Below are positions 8,312-16,361 of a stretch of 64,000 nucleotides of DNA, in pieces. The translations under genes were made by a program, and so were the position numbers. The first letter of the stretch is position 1. Each line of letters begins with the position of its first letter. The notes beneath the pieces are model-generated. The model saw only the letters and a program-made list of their open reading frames with translations, was not told where the DNA came from and made no database searches. The DNA comes from Bacillus safensis FO-36b (GTDB lineage: Bacteria > Bacillota > Bacilli > Bacillales > Bacillaceae): positions 558,001 to 622,000 of the forward strand of contig NZ_ASJD01000002.1 in the NCBI RefSeq assembly GCF_000691165.1, read 5' to 3'.

Positions 8312-8365
8312 ATCTTACTCCCTCCTGCTTTTTTCTCTTTTTTTCATTATAACACAATTAATTAC

Positions 8366-8412
8366 TTGAAATAAGTCACTAACTATTATATAGTTTAGTT
8401 ACTAAAAGTAAC
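8366..8412 (+). promoter_or_regulatory. Promoter of the VOC-ribA-ribD operon with two palindromic operators
   Basis: TTGAAA (8366-8371), a 17-base spacer and TATAGT (8389-8394) form a sigma-A-like promoter. The -10 lies inside the inverted repeat AACTAT-TAT-ATAGTT (8381-8395), and a second one, GTTACT-AAA-AGTAAC (8398-8412), covers the likely start point. Both have 6-bp arms and 3-base spacers and are good candidate sites for the divergent HxlR regulator. Confidence 0.72.
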
Positions 8413-8488
8413 AAGGTATTCATTTTTTATAGATTTTCAAAAACATTTGAACATGCCGATGCATATATCATGAAGGAGATGACCGAGC

Positions 8489-9343
8489 TTGAAGACAATT
8501 GAGCTGCTAAGGTTGGGTGTGACAGAATTACATGTGTCCAGCTTTGATCGTTCTTTACCTTTTTATACAGACATTTTAGGATTTACTATATTAGAAAAAA
8601 CAGATTCCACGGTGACACTTGGCAGCAATGCAAAGGAACCGATTCTTTTGTTAAAAGAAGATGCACAGCTAAAAGAGAAGCCTGATCATGAGCCAGGACT
8701 TTATCACTTTGCTGTTTTATTACCTACCAGAAAAAACCTGGGCACATGGCTGGCACATGTGATCAAAAAAGGCTATCCTTTAATTGGAGCAAGCGATCAC
8801 TTTTTCAGTGAAGCCATTTATTTAAGTGATCCTGACGGCATTGGCGTAGAAATTTATGCTGACCGTCCTCAGCACATTTGGGTAGGTGAGCATGGAGAAC
8901 TGAAAGGTGGCGGAAATGCACCGCTTGATGGAGATGATCTCCTTCAGGAAGCCGCTGATACCACATGGGAAGGACTCCCTGCGGGTACAGTGATGGGACA
9001 CTTGCATTTCCATCTCAACCCAGAAGAAGCAGATTCCTTTTATGTCCATACGCTCGGTTTTCATATCCGAATGGCTCCACCAGCAAGCCTATTTATCGCT
9101 GCTGGTGTGTACCACCACCACCTTGCCTTTAATGCATGGGGACGCGGACGAAAAGGAGCCATTGATCCACGTTTTTCAGGAATTAGAAGCTATACACTGG
9201 TTTTCCCAGAAGAAGCAGACAGACAATCCGTCATCGAACGCCTGACAAAAGCAGGCACTCAAGTCAACACGACAGGAAAAAGCAGCGAATTTGTTGATCC
9301 ATTTGGCGTTCTCGTTCGTTTACAGATTGAAGAAACAGACTAA
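8489..9343 (+). CDS. Double-VOC-domain protein, CatE-like (extradiol dioxygenase family)
   Basis: This 284-residue protein has two vicinal-oxygen-chelate repeats (about 10-125 and 150-283). Segments such as GLYHFAVLLPTRKNLG, EAIYLSDPDGIGVEIYADRP and YHHHLAFNAWGRG closely resemble B. subtilis CatE-type catechol 2,3-dioxygenases. The TTG start at 8489 is set by AAGGAG 10 bases upstream. Toxoflavin lyases also have this fold, which matters given the ribA and ribD genes downstream. Metal-dependent ring cleavage is expected from family; the substrate is unknown. It is first in an operon apparently controlled by the HxlR protein. Confidence 0.8.
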   Translation: MKTIELLRLGVTELHVSSFDRSLPFYTDILGFTILEKTDSTVTLGSNAKEPILLLKEDAQLKEKPDHEPGLYHFAVLLPTRKNLGTWLAHVIKKGYPLIGASDHFFSEAIYLSDPDGIGVEIYADRPQHIWVGEHGELKGGGNAPLDGDDLLQEAADTTWEGLPAGTVMGHLHFHLNPEEADSFYVHTLGFHIRMAPPASLFIAAGVYHHHLAFNAWGRGRKGAIDPRFSGIRSYTLVFPEEADRQSVIERLTKAGTQVNTTGKSSEFVDPFGVLVRLQIEETD

Positions 9344-9359
9344 AAAGAAGGTGCAGAAT

Positions 9360-10121
9360 ATGGACAAACACACAGAGCTTAAAACAGCCATATTAAAAGA
9401 TAAAATCAAACGAGTACAGCAAGAAGACGGGTATATATATATCACTGGACCCATTAAACTGCCAGTGAATTTAGACGGCAGAACCGTCATGTTCAACTGG
9501 TATTCATGGTTAAAAGACGATGGAAGAGAGCCTTTGTCAGATGAAGCTTTAATTGAAAGCCTCTCGTCCCGCCAGCTTGCTGATCATCAGCAGTCAAGCG
9601 TTCTTGTATACGGGGATTTTGAGCAAGCTGACGAAGCCCTTATCCGCATGCATTCCATTTGCCACACTGGCGATATTTTCGGAAGCAAGCGCTGCGACTG
9701 CGGATTCCAATTGAAGCAGTCTATGCGAATGATCGAGGACAATGGGGCAGGAGCCTTGTTTTACTTAGCCAATCATGAAGGCCGCGGCATTGGTCTTTTC
9801 AGTAAAGCCATGGCTTATATTCTTCAAGAAAACGGCTACGATACAGTAGAAGCGAACGAAGCACTTGGTTTTGAAGATGACACACGTCAATATGAAGAAG
9901 CCATTGCCGTTCTTCAAACACTTCGTACAAAGCCAGTCAGACTCATTACCAATAATCCGAAAAAGACAGATGCGATCAGCCATGCAGGCTTATCTCTTTC
10001 TGGACGCATTCCGCTTTGGGGAGATGTCTCTGAATTTAACGAAAAATATTTGCAGACAAAAATCAACCGCTCAGGTCACATGAAGGCGGAGCAAGAGGTG
10101 CGTACGATTGCCACATCATGA
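9360..10121 (+). CDS. Stand-alone GTP cyclohydrolase II (RibA domain)
   Basis: This 253-residue enzyme opens GTP to 2,5-diamino-6-ribosylamino-pyrimidinone phosphate, the first step of riboflavin synthesis. Zinc ligands are Cys101, Cys112 and Cys114 (CHTGDIFGSKRCDCG); the catalytic Arg is in EGRGIGL; TNNPKKTDAI is the GTP-binding strand. It lacks the DHBP-synthase half found in the fused Bacillus RibBA and has an N-terminal extension of about 45 residues compared with E. coli RibA. The loop before EGR reads YLANHEGR where many family members have YLRGHEGR, so an Arg is missing. I chose ATG 9360 behind AAGAAGGTG; an in-frame opening further upstream overlaps the VOC gene. Confidence 0.88.
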   Translation: MDKHTELKTAILKDKIKRVQQEDGYIYITGPIKLPVNLDGRTVMFNWYSWLKDDGREPLSDEALIESLSSRQLADHQQSSVLVYGDFEQADEALIRMHSICHTGDIFGSKRCDCGFQLKQSMRMIEDNGAGALFYLANHEGRGIGLFSKAMAYILQENGYDTVEANEALGFEDDTRQYEEAIAVLQTLRTKPVRLITNNPKKTDAISHAGLSLSGRIPLWGDVSEFNEKYLQTKINRSGHMKAEQEVRTIATS

Positions 10122-11199
10122 GCGATATATGAAGCTAGCCCTTGATAATGCACGGGCAATGAAAGGTCAGACATCTCCGAACCCGCTCGTCGGGGCTGTG
10201 ATTGTGCGAGAGAATGAAATTGTTGGAGTCGGTGCTCATATGAAAGCCGGTGAACCACATGCTGAAATTCATGCACTCAACATGGCCGGAGACAAAGCAA
10301 AAGGAGCCACTATTTATGTGACCCTCGAGCCTTGTTCCCACCATGGACGCACAGGCCCTTGCGCAGAAGCACTTGTAAAAGCCGGCGTCGAAACTGTTGT
10401 CGTGGCAGCACTTGATCCGAATCCGCTTGTCGCTGGCCGCGGGATTGCCATTTTACAAGACGCAGGCATTCAAGTCATCACGGGCGTACTTGAACAAGAA
10501 TCCATTCTGTTGAATGAAGTATTTAATCACTTTATTACGAAAAAAACACCTTTTGTGACGCTCAAAGCAGGCATTACCTTAGATGGAAAAATCGCCTCTG
10601 CCACGTCTGACAGCAAGTGGATTACATCTGAGACATCCCGTTATGACGCTCACCATATCCGCAGTATCAATGATGCGATTTTGGTCGGTGCTCAAACCGT
10701 CATTCACGATGATCCTTCATTAACTGCACGGATTCCAAATGGAAACAATCCGATTCGAATTGTCTTAGACTCAAAGCTGTCAACACCACTGACAGCAAAG
10801 ATCGTCACCGATCAGATGGCACCTACATGGATCTTTACAACAAAGCAAGCCGATAAGGAAAAACGAGCGGCTTTAGAAGAAGCTGGCGTCCGTGTCTTTA
10901 TGACAGACAGCGACACGCGGGTGCCACTGCAAGAAGTGCTTCAAGTGCTGGGAGAAAAAAATATCTCCTCTCTCATGATTGAAGGCGGCGGCCAGATTAA
11001 CGCCTCATTCTTAGAACAGCAGCTTGTAGATAAACTCGTCATCTATATGGCACCTAAGCTCATAGGCGGACGACTTTCTCCTTCCTTTTTCGGAGGCGAA
11101 GGCATACGCCTCATGAGTGATGCCATTGAACTGGATCAACTCACCGTGGAACCACTCGGAAAAGATATCAAAATGACGGGCTATCCCGTTTATCAATAA
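10108..11199 (+). CDS. ribD: Bifunctional riboflavin deaminase/reductase (RibD)
   Basis: This is a full-length RibD of 363 residues. The N-terminal deaminase has His51-Ala-Glu53 and the zinc motif PC-SHHGRTGP-C (Cys76, Cys85). The C-terminal reductase starts near residue 150 (FVTLKAGITLDGKIA) and contains MIEGGGQINASFL. TTG at 10108 overlaps the ribA stop by 14 bases and has AAGAGGTG 8 bases before it, so the two are translationally coupled. No FMN riboswitch, ribE, ribH or riboflavin synthase is present, so this is not the housekeeping rib operon. Together with RibA it would supply 5-amino-6-ribitylamino-uracil phosphate to something else. Confidence 0.92.
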   Translation: MPHHERYMKLALDNARAMKGQTSPNPLVGAVIVRENEIVGVGAHMKAGEPHAEIHALNMAGDKAKGATIYVTLEPCSHHGRTGPCAEALVKAGVETVVVAALDPNPLVAGRGIAILQDAGIQVITGVLEQESILLNEVFNHFITKKTPFVTLKAGITLDGKIASATSDSKWITSETSRYDAHHIRSINDAILVGAQTVIHDDPSLTARIPNGNNPIRIVLDSKLSTPLTAKIVTDQMAPTWIFTTKQADKEKRAALEEAGVRVFMTDSDTRVPLQEVLQVLGEKNISSLMIEGGGQINASFLEQQLVDKLVIYMAPKLIGGRLSPSFFGGEGIRLMSDAIELDQLTVEPLGKDIKMTGYPVYQ

Positions 11200-11204
11200 C
11201 AAAC

Positions 11205-11237
11205 AGGCTGTCGAGATTTCCTCGACAGCCTTATTTT
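11205..11237 (+). terminator. Terminator after ribD
   Basis: An 11-bp perfect stem (AGGCTGTCGAG / CTCGACAGCCT, loop ATTTC) is followed by TATTTTTG. It lies between convergent genes and may work in both directions. Confidence 0.92.
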
Positions 11238-11243
11238 TGTCTT

Positions 11244-11612
11244 CTAGTCTCTCCTCTCTAAAAACTCAATTCGATTCCCAAAAGGATCTTCTACATAAAA
11301 CCGATTGGCTCCCTCCAATGGCTCATCTTCTCTTATACGAATGTGATGCTTCAATAATGCTTCTTTTAATTCTGATAGACTCTTTACAAGAAAAGCTGGA
11401 TGAGCTTTCTTTGCAGCTTGAAAATGTTCCTGAATGCCGATGTGAAGCTGATGATGACCGCATTGGAACCAGACACCTCCGCGTTTAGCTAGATTACTAG
11501 GCTTAGGGATTTCTTTCATCCCTAAAATTTCGCCAAAAAACAAACGAGCTTTCTCTTCACTGCCTTTTGGAGCAGCTAGTTGAACGTGGTCGATTCCAAA
11601 AAAGTTTGACAT
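11244..11612 (-). CDS. Small VOC (glyoxalase/fosfomycin-resistance superfamily) protein
   Basis: This 122-residue protein contains one VOC domain: FGIDHVQLAAPKGSEEKARLFF at the start, WFQCGHHQLHIGI in the middle and YVEDPFGNRIEFLE at the end. His10, His55-57 and the terminal Glu could be metal ligands. The N-terminal HVQLAAPKGSEE pattern is common in uncharacterised Bacillus glyoxalase-like proteins. It converges on the ribD operon and shares the terminator region, but shows no close link to the double-VOC enzyme. Function unknown. Confidence 0.8.
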   Translation of the reverse strand: MSNFFGIDHVQLAAPKGSEEKARLFFGEILGMKEIPKPSNLAKRGGVWFQCGHHQLHIGIQEHFQAAKKAHPAFLVKSLSELKEALLKHHIRIREDEPLEGANRFYVEDPFGNRIEFLERRD

Positions 11613-11780
11613 ATTCCCCTCTCCCTTTCTTTTCTCAATTGGTTTTTCTATGCAGTGTTTCTTAAGTTTTTGCGATGCTGAGCAAATTTGTTTGTTACTT
11701 CATTGGTGGGCTTGATACTTGGTGACTTTCTTTGAGGTGTTTCATACGATGTAGGGTTTGAATGACAATGCAGTATTTTT

Positions 11781-11817
11781 TTCAAAAACAGAACTCCCAT
11801 GGTCATGAAAGTTCTGT
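11781..11817 (-). terminator. Terminator of the polysaccharide deacetylase gene
   Basis: On the minus strand an 8-bp stem ACAGAACT / AGTTCTGT with a 14-base loop is followed by TTTTTGAAAAAAA. It lies about 80 bases after the stop at 11898. The remaining sequence of 11613-11897 shows only the palindrome at 11875 and no convincing ORF. Confidence 0.65.
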
Positions 11818-11874
11818 CCATATCATGTCAAGGTGTATGTGCGGTGATTCATTTTGGTGAAACTTGTCGTAAAA

Positions 11875-11890
11875 TGTTTCATGTGAAACA
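11875..11890. promoter_or_regulatory. parS-like palindrome
   Basis: TGTTTCATGTGAAACA is a perfect 16-base inverted repeat and differs by one base from the ParB (Spo0J) site TGTTNCACGTGAAACA. It is in an intergenic region, 7 bases past the deacetylase stop. The real terminator of that gene lies further downstream, so termination does not explain it. ParB binding is untested. Confidence 0.5.
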
Positions 11891-11897
11891 TTGATCG

Positions 11898-12746
11898 TTA
11901 TTTCCCTTCTACCAGCCTGCCAAAGCTTTCGGGTGAAAGTCCCGGTGAAATGCGGACGCGGTGCAAGGACATCATGCCTTGTTCCTTCTTCGCATGTCCT
12001 GGTTCAGTGGTGACAGCCATTTGGTATCCTGCTTCCTTCGCCAGCTTCAACGTCTCTTCATTATAGCGCCCGACAGGATAGCTGACCATTCTCGTACGCT
12101 GAGAAAATCGCTGATCGAAGAATGTCTTTGATCCTTTTAACTCCTCTTCCTGCTGCTGCTTTGATAATCGATTGAGCTCTAAATGATGAATCGTATGACT
12201 CTCAATTGATATCCCATGTGCCATCATCTCATCCATTTGCTCATCCGTTAGGTGATTAGGACGACCAATGGATTGCTCAATCATAAAAATAGTCGCTTTC
12301 ATTTCATACTGCTTCAAAACCGGAAATGCCTTTGTATAGTTATCCGTATATCCATCATCAAATGTTATGAGGATACTCTTCTTACTTGGCTTCGAATTTG
12401 TTGTGAAAACGCGGTACGCCTCTTCTGGCGACAGCGTGACATAGTCGTTGTCCTTCAGCCATTTCATATGAGCTGCAAATTCGCTTTTTGGCACACGTAA
12501 CGAGTTGCCGCTTGAGATACTGTGATACATCAAAATCGGAAGCTCGACCGGCTCCTTTTCCTTCATCCAGTTTTGTGGCTCTATCCCTGCTGTCTCTTTT
12601 TTCTGCTGAATGTCTTTTGTTTGTAATGGACCCTTTTCCTCTTTGATGACTTGCTGGCTTCCTCCCGCCTGCTCCTTCATTCCCATACAGCCCGAAATGA
12701 GCAGCAGCATAAGACCAATCGTCATCAGCATACATGTTTTCTTCAT
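11898..12746 (-). CDS. Polysaccharide deacetylase lipoprotein (YxkH-like)
   Basis: This 282-residue carbohydrate esterase family 4 protein has a lipoprotein signal (LISGC, Cys20). The NodB domain has LPILMYHSIS, the metal motif ITFDDGYTDNY, SHTIHHLEL (HxxxH) and MVSYPVGRYNEET, so all five family motifs can be recognised. A linker of about 50 residues, rich in Lys, Glu and Gln, separates the anchor from the domain. It closely resembles B. subtilis YxkH in length and layout. Probable role is de-N-acetylation of a wall or extracellular glycan on the outer membrane face. It is not obviously part of the adjacent PTS operon. Confidence 0.88.
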   Translation of the reverse strand: MKKTCMLMTIGLMLLLISGCMGMKEQAGGSQQVIKEEKGPLQTKDIQQKKETAGIEPQNWMKEKEPVELPILMYHSISSGNSLRVPKSEFAAHMKWLKDNDYVTLSPEEAYRVFTTNSKPSKKSILITFDDGYTDNYTKAFPVLKQYEMKATIFMIEQSIGRPNHLTDEQMDEMMAHGISIESHTIHHLELNRLSKQQQEEELKGSKTFFDQRFSQRTRMVSYPVGRYNEETLKLAKEAGYQMAVTTEPGHAKKEQGMMSLHRVRISPGLSPESFGRLVEGK

Positions 12747-12811
12747 TCACCAATCCTGCTTTCTCTTTATCTACCGAATGATTATAACAGAAATTGGTTA
12801 TTCATTGACAA

Positions 12812-13141
12812 CTATTTTGACAGGGTATTCATTTTTTTACACATTTCGATCATTTCGATGGCGAGCAGATGAATGGTCTCTGTTGTGAGCATTTGATCTT
12901 CTGCGTGTATGAGCAGTAAAGAAAAAGGAAGCTGTTCACCTGCCGCTTCTTTTTGAATCAGCGACAGATGCAGGTTGTGGATGCTTCGAAACGCTTCCTC
13001 CCCTTTTTCGATCAACTGCTGCGCTTTTTCAAAATCATCCGCTCTTGCTAGACGAATCGCTTCTACATAATGACTTCTTGCCTCGCCTGCATGGGCAATG
13101 ATTTGAAAGGCTGCTCCCTGCATTTCCTCTAATACCGTCAT
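12812..13141 (-). CDS. PTS lactose/cellobiose-family EIIA
   Basis: This 109-residue cytoplasmic phosphocarrier has the all-helical Lac-type IIA layout: LEEMQGAAFQIIAHAGEARSHYVEAI at the start and LLLIHAEDQMLTTE near the end, where the His is the expected phosphorylation site. ATG 13141 was chosen because GGAGGAG lies just before it; the upstream TTG falls inside that site. It is last in the regulator-IIC-glucosidase-IIB-IIA order and receives phosphate from HPr for the IIB protein next to it. Confidence 0.88.
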   Translation of the reverse strand: MTVLEEMQGAAFQIIAHAGEARSHYVEAIRLARADDFEKAQQLIEKGEEAFRSIHNLHLSLIQKEAAGEQLPFSLLLIHAEDQMLTTETIHLLAIEMIEMCKKMNTLSK

Positions 13142-13160
13142 CTGTTTCTCCTCCAATTAT

Positions 13161-13484
13161 TCAAGATTCATTTGCTAGTTTCAGTGCATGCTCTAGAATT
13201 TTTTCTCCGTTTGCTGTTCCGTATAATCTTACATTGACGACATCGACAGGTATTTGATAGGGTGCCGCTGTTTTTTCAGCTGCCTTTTTCATAAAGCTTA
13301 CTTGCGGGCCAAGTAAAATCGCCTGTACATCCTCTCCATGCTCTTCTAGTTCATCTGCAATGGCTCCTTCTGGTATAGCATAAATATAGTAATCCAGCCC
13401 TTTAGCTTCTGCCGCAGCCTTCATTTTCGACACCACAATGGACGTCGACATTCCTGCTGCACAAGCGAGAATGATTCGTTTCAT
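13161..13484 (-). CDS. PTS lactose/cellobiose-family EIIB
   Basis: This 107-residue protein starts with the P-loop-like phosphocysteine site ILACAAGMSTSIVV, where Cys8 takes phosphate from IIA. The rest (YAIPEGAIADELEEHGEDVQAILLGPQ) fits cellobiose/chitobiose IIB proteins such as LicB. It starts 12 bases after the 6-phospho-beta-glucosidase gene behind AGGAGTG. Together with IIA and IIC it forms a complete three-protein permease for a beta-diglucoside or related sugar. Confidence 0.9.
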   Translation of the reverse strand: MKRIILACAAGMSTSIVVSKMKAAAEAKGLDYYIYAIPEGAIADELEEHGEDVQAILLGPQVSFMKKAAEKTAAPYQIPVDVVNVRLYGTANGEKILEHALKLANES

Positions 13485-13496
13485 ATCCCATCACTC

Positions 13497-14930
13497 CTAT
13501 TGATAAATGACTTCTGTTTCAACCTTCAGTTCTCTTGTTTTGATTAATGTCTTGTACCAATACGCAGATGCTTTCAGCTGACGATTTCGTTCATTCTCCA
13601 GCTGAATTTCGACTAATCCGTAGCGGTTTTTAAAGGCATTCATCGGTGAGACATTGTCTGTAAATGCCCAAAGCATATAGCCTGTGCAATTTGATCCTTC
13701 TGCTTTCGCTTGAAGTGCCCGCTTCAAATGCTGGCTGATAAATGAAATGCGATACTGATCATCAATGATACCGTCTTCAGTTTTAAACCGTTCTTCCTTT
13801 TCTACACCCATGCCATTTTCGGCCACAAACCACTCAATATTTCCGTATTCTTCTTTTATTCTCATCCCCATATCATAGACAATGTTCGGGTAGATTTCCC
13901 AGCCTCTGAAAGGATTCATTTTTCTCCCTGGAAGCTCAAACATATCGTAATAATAGGATGGATGAAAAGGCGTCCCTTCGTTCCAAGCCTTACTCGGTGC
14001 CTTGACACGATGCGGATAGTACAAGTTAAGCCCAACAACATCCACCGTATGATTCTTGATGATCTGAAGCTCTTCCTCTGTGGAATCGAAAAGAATATCA
14101 TGCTTTTTTAACACATTGATCAGTTCCTCTGGATACTCCCCTTTGATGGAAGGATCTAGGAACACTCGATTAAAAAACAAGTCATACATACGTGCCGCTT
14201 CATGGTCATGGGGAGCAGACGATCTTGCATACGTCACTTCTGGATTGAGAATCACGCCGATTTTGGCTCCTGCCGATTCCTTCAAGCCCATCTCCTGAAA
14301 CAGCTTCACCACTTTTGCTGTTGCCAGAGCTTTATGATAGTTCCACTGCATCCATTTCTTCGTATTTTGCTCAAACGGATATCGTATCGCATCTAGATAA
14401 ACACGTGTCTGAACAACAATCGGTTCATTAAAACTAAACCAATGCTTGACTCGGTCTCCGTAGCGCTCAAACACCTTTTCTGCATAGAGAACAAACAGCT
14501 CGACAACATGCTTTGATGACCATCCGCCGTACTTCTCAAGCAAAACGGCAGGAAGTTCATAGTGCTCTAAGCAAAACATCGGCTCTACACCTGCTGCGAT
14601 TAATTCATTGATCAGATCATCAATGTAACGAGCATAGGCCTCATCCACTATCCCATTCTCGTAATCTATGAGAAACCTCGACCAATTGATCGATGTCCTG
14701 TAATGTGTCAGCCCAATCTCTTTCATTAAAGCTACATCTTCAGGGTAGCGCTCGTAAAAGTTTGTCGCACCAGCAGGACCATAGCCTTCGTGCCACACGT
14801 GATATCCTTCCTTATACCATAAGTCGATGTACGAGTCCTGATGCGCCCGCTTTCCCTTCCATCCCTCGGTCTGCCAAGCAGAAGCCGCAGCACCTAGGAT
14901 AAAATCACTTGGAATCTCAATTCTGTTCAT
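13497..14930 (-). CDS. 6-phospho-beta-glucosidase, GH1 family
   Basis: This 477-residue glycosidase is of the usual GH1 length. The acid/base Glu169 lies in SFNEP and the nucleophile in FVAENGMG. The N-terminal GAAASAWQTEG is a GH1 signature. The ATG at 14930 has GGGAGGCGGCG before it; an in-frame stretch of 56 codons further upstream overlaps the IIC end and looks like non-coding. Located between IIC and IIB, it probably splits the phosphorylated disaccharide inside the cell. The B. subtilis lic operon uses a GH4 enzyme at this point, so this locus is not simply lic. Confidence 0.9.
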   Translation of the reverse strand: MNRIEIPSDFILGAAASAWQTEGWKGKRAHQDSYIDLWYKEGYHVWHEGYGPAGATNFYERYPEDVALMKEIGLTHYRTSINWSRFLIDYENGIVDEAYARYIDDLINELIAAGVEPMFCLEHYELPAVLLEKYGGWSSKHVVELFVLYAEKVFERYGDRVKHWFSFNEPIVVQTRVYLDAIRYPFEQNTKKWMQWNYHKALATAKVVKLFQEMGLKESAGAKIGVILNPEVTYARSSAPHDHEAARMYDLFFNRVFLDPSIKGEYPEELINVLKKHDILFDSTEEELQIIKNHTVDVVGLNLYYPHRVKAPSKAWNEGTPFHPSYYYDMFELPGRKMNPFRGWEIYPNIVYDMGMRIKEEYGNIEWFVAENGMGVEKEERFKTEDGIIDDQYRISFISQHLKRALQAKAEGSNCTGYMLWAFTDNVSPMNAFKNRYGLVEIQLENERNRQLKASAYWYKTLIKTRELKVETEVIYQ

Positions 14931-14961
14931 GTCGCCGCCTCCCTTTTCTTCGTCTGAATGT

Positions 14962-16272
14962 TTATTCTGAATCTGGTGCTGCTTCTGGCTTGCGATTAGA
15001 CAATAGAACAAACGGTAAATAGATGAAAACAGCAACTCCAATGCAGATAAGCTGTGTGATGACAGCGCCCATACTGCCAGCGGTGGACAGCCATGCATTC
15101 ACAAGCGGTGGTGTCGTCCATGGCACCATCACGACCGCTTTTCCAGCGAATCCTGTAGCCGTCGCAATATACCCAATCGTACCTGTCACAAGGGGCGTGA
15201 CGATAAATGGGATCGCCATCACAGGGTTTAGCATCACAGGTAATCCAAAAATAACGGGTTCATTGATGTTGAACAGTCCGGGTCCAGATGAGAGCTTGGC
15301 AATGCTTCGCATCTCTTCCCTTCTCCCAGCAATAAAAATCGCAATCAAAAGACCAATGGTCACACCTGAACCACCGATGCTCATATACACATCCCAAAAC
15401 GGCATCGTGATGATATTCGGGATCTCTTTTCCCTCTTGAAATGCTGTCATATTCACTGCAATCGATCCTAATAAGAGCGGCTCCCGGATCGGCTTAATCA
15501 TCTGGTTGCCATGAATGCCGATCACCCAGAAAAATTGCGCCACAAACATCAACGTTAAAATCCCAGGCAGCCCCTGTACAACACTTTCTAACGGACGCTG
15601 CACCACGTTATACACTGCTTCATGCAGATAAATGCCTGTCAACCGGTGAAATGCAAAGCCAAATGAGCTAATGATTGTAATTGTAATGATCGATGGGAAA
15701 AGTGACGAAAAAGACGTTGCCACATTCGACGGAACCGAATCCGGCATCTTGATTTGCAGCCATTTCACCTCGGTCAGCTTACAAAAAATCTCCACAGATA
15801 CGATCGCAATGATCATCCCTAAAAATAAGCTTTTTGGATCAGAAAATTGTCTTGCCAACACGTCAACAACCTCACGCATCGATCCATCGACTTCAAGAAG
15901 AAGTGTCGTTGGAATAACAGATATAAATGAAATCAATGCCATCAATCCTGGGAACAGAGACTTGTGACCGTTGATTTTCCCAAGCTCAATCCCAATGAGG
16001 ATCACAGCCCCAATGGTTAAAAAGTTCAGTGTGGCATAATTGATTGCCTTCATAATAGGCTGAAGCTCTGCTAAAAACCTGAATATCTCAAAATGAGCAA
16101 GCCCTGTTTCCGGGCTCATGATCATATTCGCCACCAGTACAGCAAAAGCTCCTGTAATGATGATCGGCATCAGTGTGACAAATGCCTGTTTAATCGCCAT
16201 AATATATTTCTGGTTGGTGATGCGATAAGCCACATGCCCCATGACATCTGCCGCTTTCTCCTTGAAGCTCAT
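14962..16272 (-). CDS. PTS cellobiose-type EIIC permease
   Basis: This 436-residue membrane protein is of the lactose/cellobiose IIC family, with many hydrophobic segments, the KQAFVTLMPIIITGAFAVLV opening and the sugar-site region GPGLFNINEPVIFGLPVMLNP. ATG 16272 is set by AAGGGGGAGA 8 bases upstream. It is the first structural gene of the operon and follows the PRD regulator gene with a cre-like site in between. The sugar is probably a beta-linked glucose disaccharide, judged by family and the GH1 partner. Confidence 0.92.
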   Translation of the reverse strand: MSFKEKAADVMGHVAYRITNQKYIMAIKQAFVTLMPIIITGAFAVLVANMIMSPETGLAHFEIFRFLAELQPIMKAINYATLNFLTIGAVILIGIELGKINGHKSLFPGLMALISFISVIPTTLLLEVDGSMREVVDVLARQFSDPKSLFLGMIIAIVSVEIFCKLTEVKWLQIKMPDSVPSNVATSFSSLFPSIITITIISSFGFAFHRLTGIYLHEAVYNVVQRPLESVVQGLPGILTLMFVAQFFWVIGIHGNQMIKPIREPLLLGSIAVNMTAFQEGKEIPNIITMPFWDVYMSIGGSGVTIGLLIAIFIAGRREEMRSIAKLSSGPGLFNINEPVIFGLPVMLNPVMAIPFIVTPLVTGTIGYIATATGFAGKAVVMVPWTTPPLVNAWLSTAGSMGAVITQLICIGVAVFIYLPFVLLSNRKPEAAPDSE

Positions 16273-16327
16273 GATCCGTCTCCCCCTTTGCAAAAACTCG
16301 TGATCATCCTCCTTTTTGATGTTATTT

Positions 16328-16341
16328 TAAAAGCGCTTTCA
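16328..16341 (-). promoter_or_regulatory. cre-like catabolite repression site before the PTS operon
   Basis: TGAAAGCGCTTTTA on the minus strand matches the cre pattern TGNAANCGNWWNCA at all but one position. It lies 56 bases before the IIC start, in the gap after the regulator gene, which suggests CcpA control of a promoter here. Confidence 0.65.
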
Positions 16342-16361
16342 TTAACATCTAATCTTTTTCC

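Noticed and set aside
10108..11199. ribD as part of the ordinary riboflavin operon
   Set aside because: There is no FMN riboswitch and no ribE, ribH or DHBP synthase; the regulator and VOC gene indicate another context.
11875..11890. The TGTTTCATGTGAAACA palindrome as a terminator
   Set aside because: The loop would be too small for the full stem, it is AT-rich, and a better hairpin with T-run lies at 11781-11817.
13497..15098. Longer form of the GH1 enzyme with 56 extra N-terminal residues
   Set aside because: The extra part overlaps the IIC stop region, has no homology-like features, and a strong Shine-Dalgarno precedes the internal ATG at 14930.
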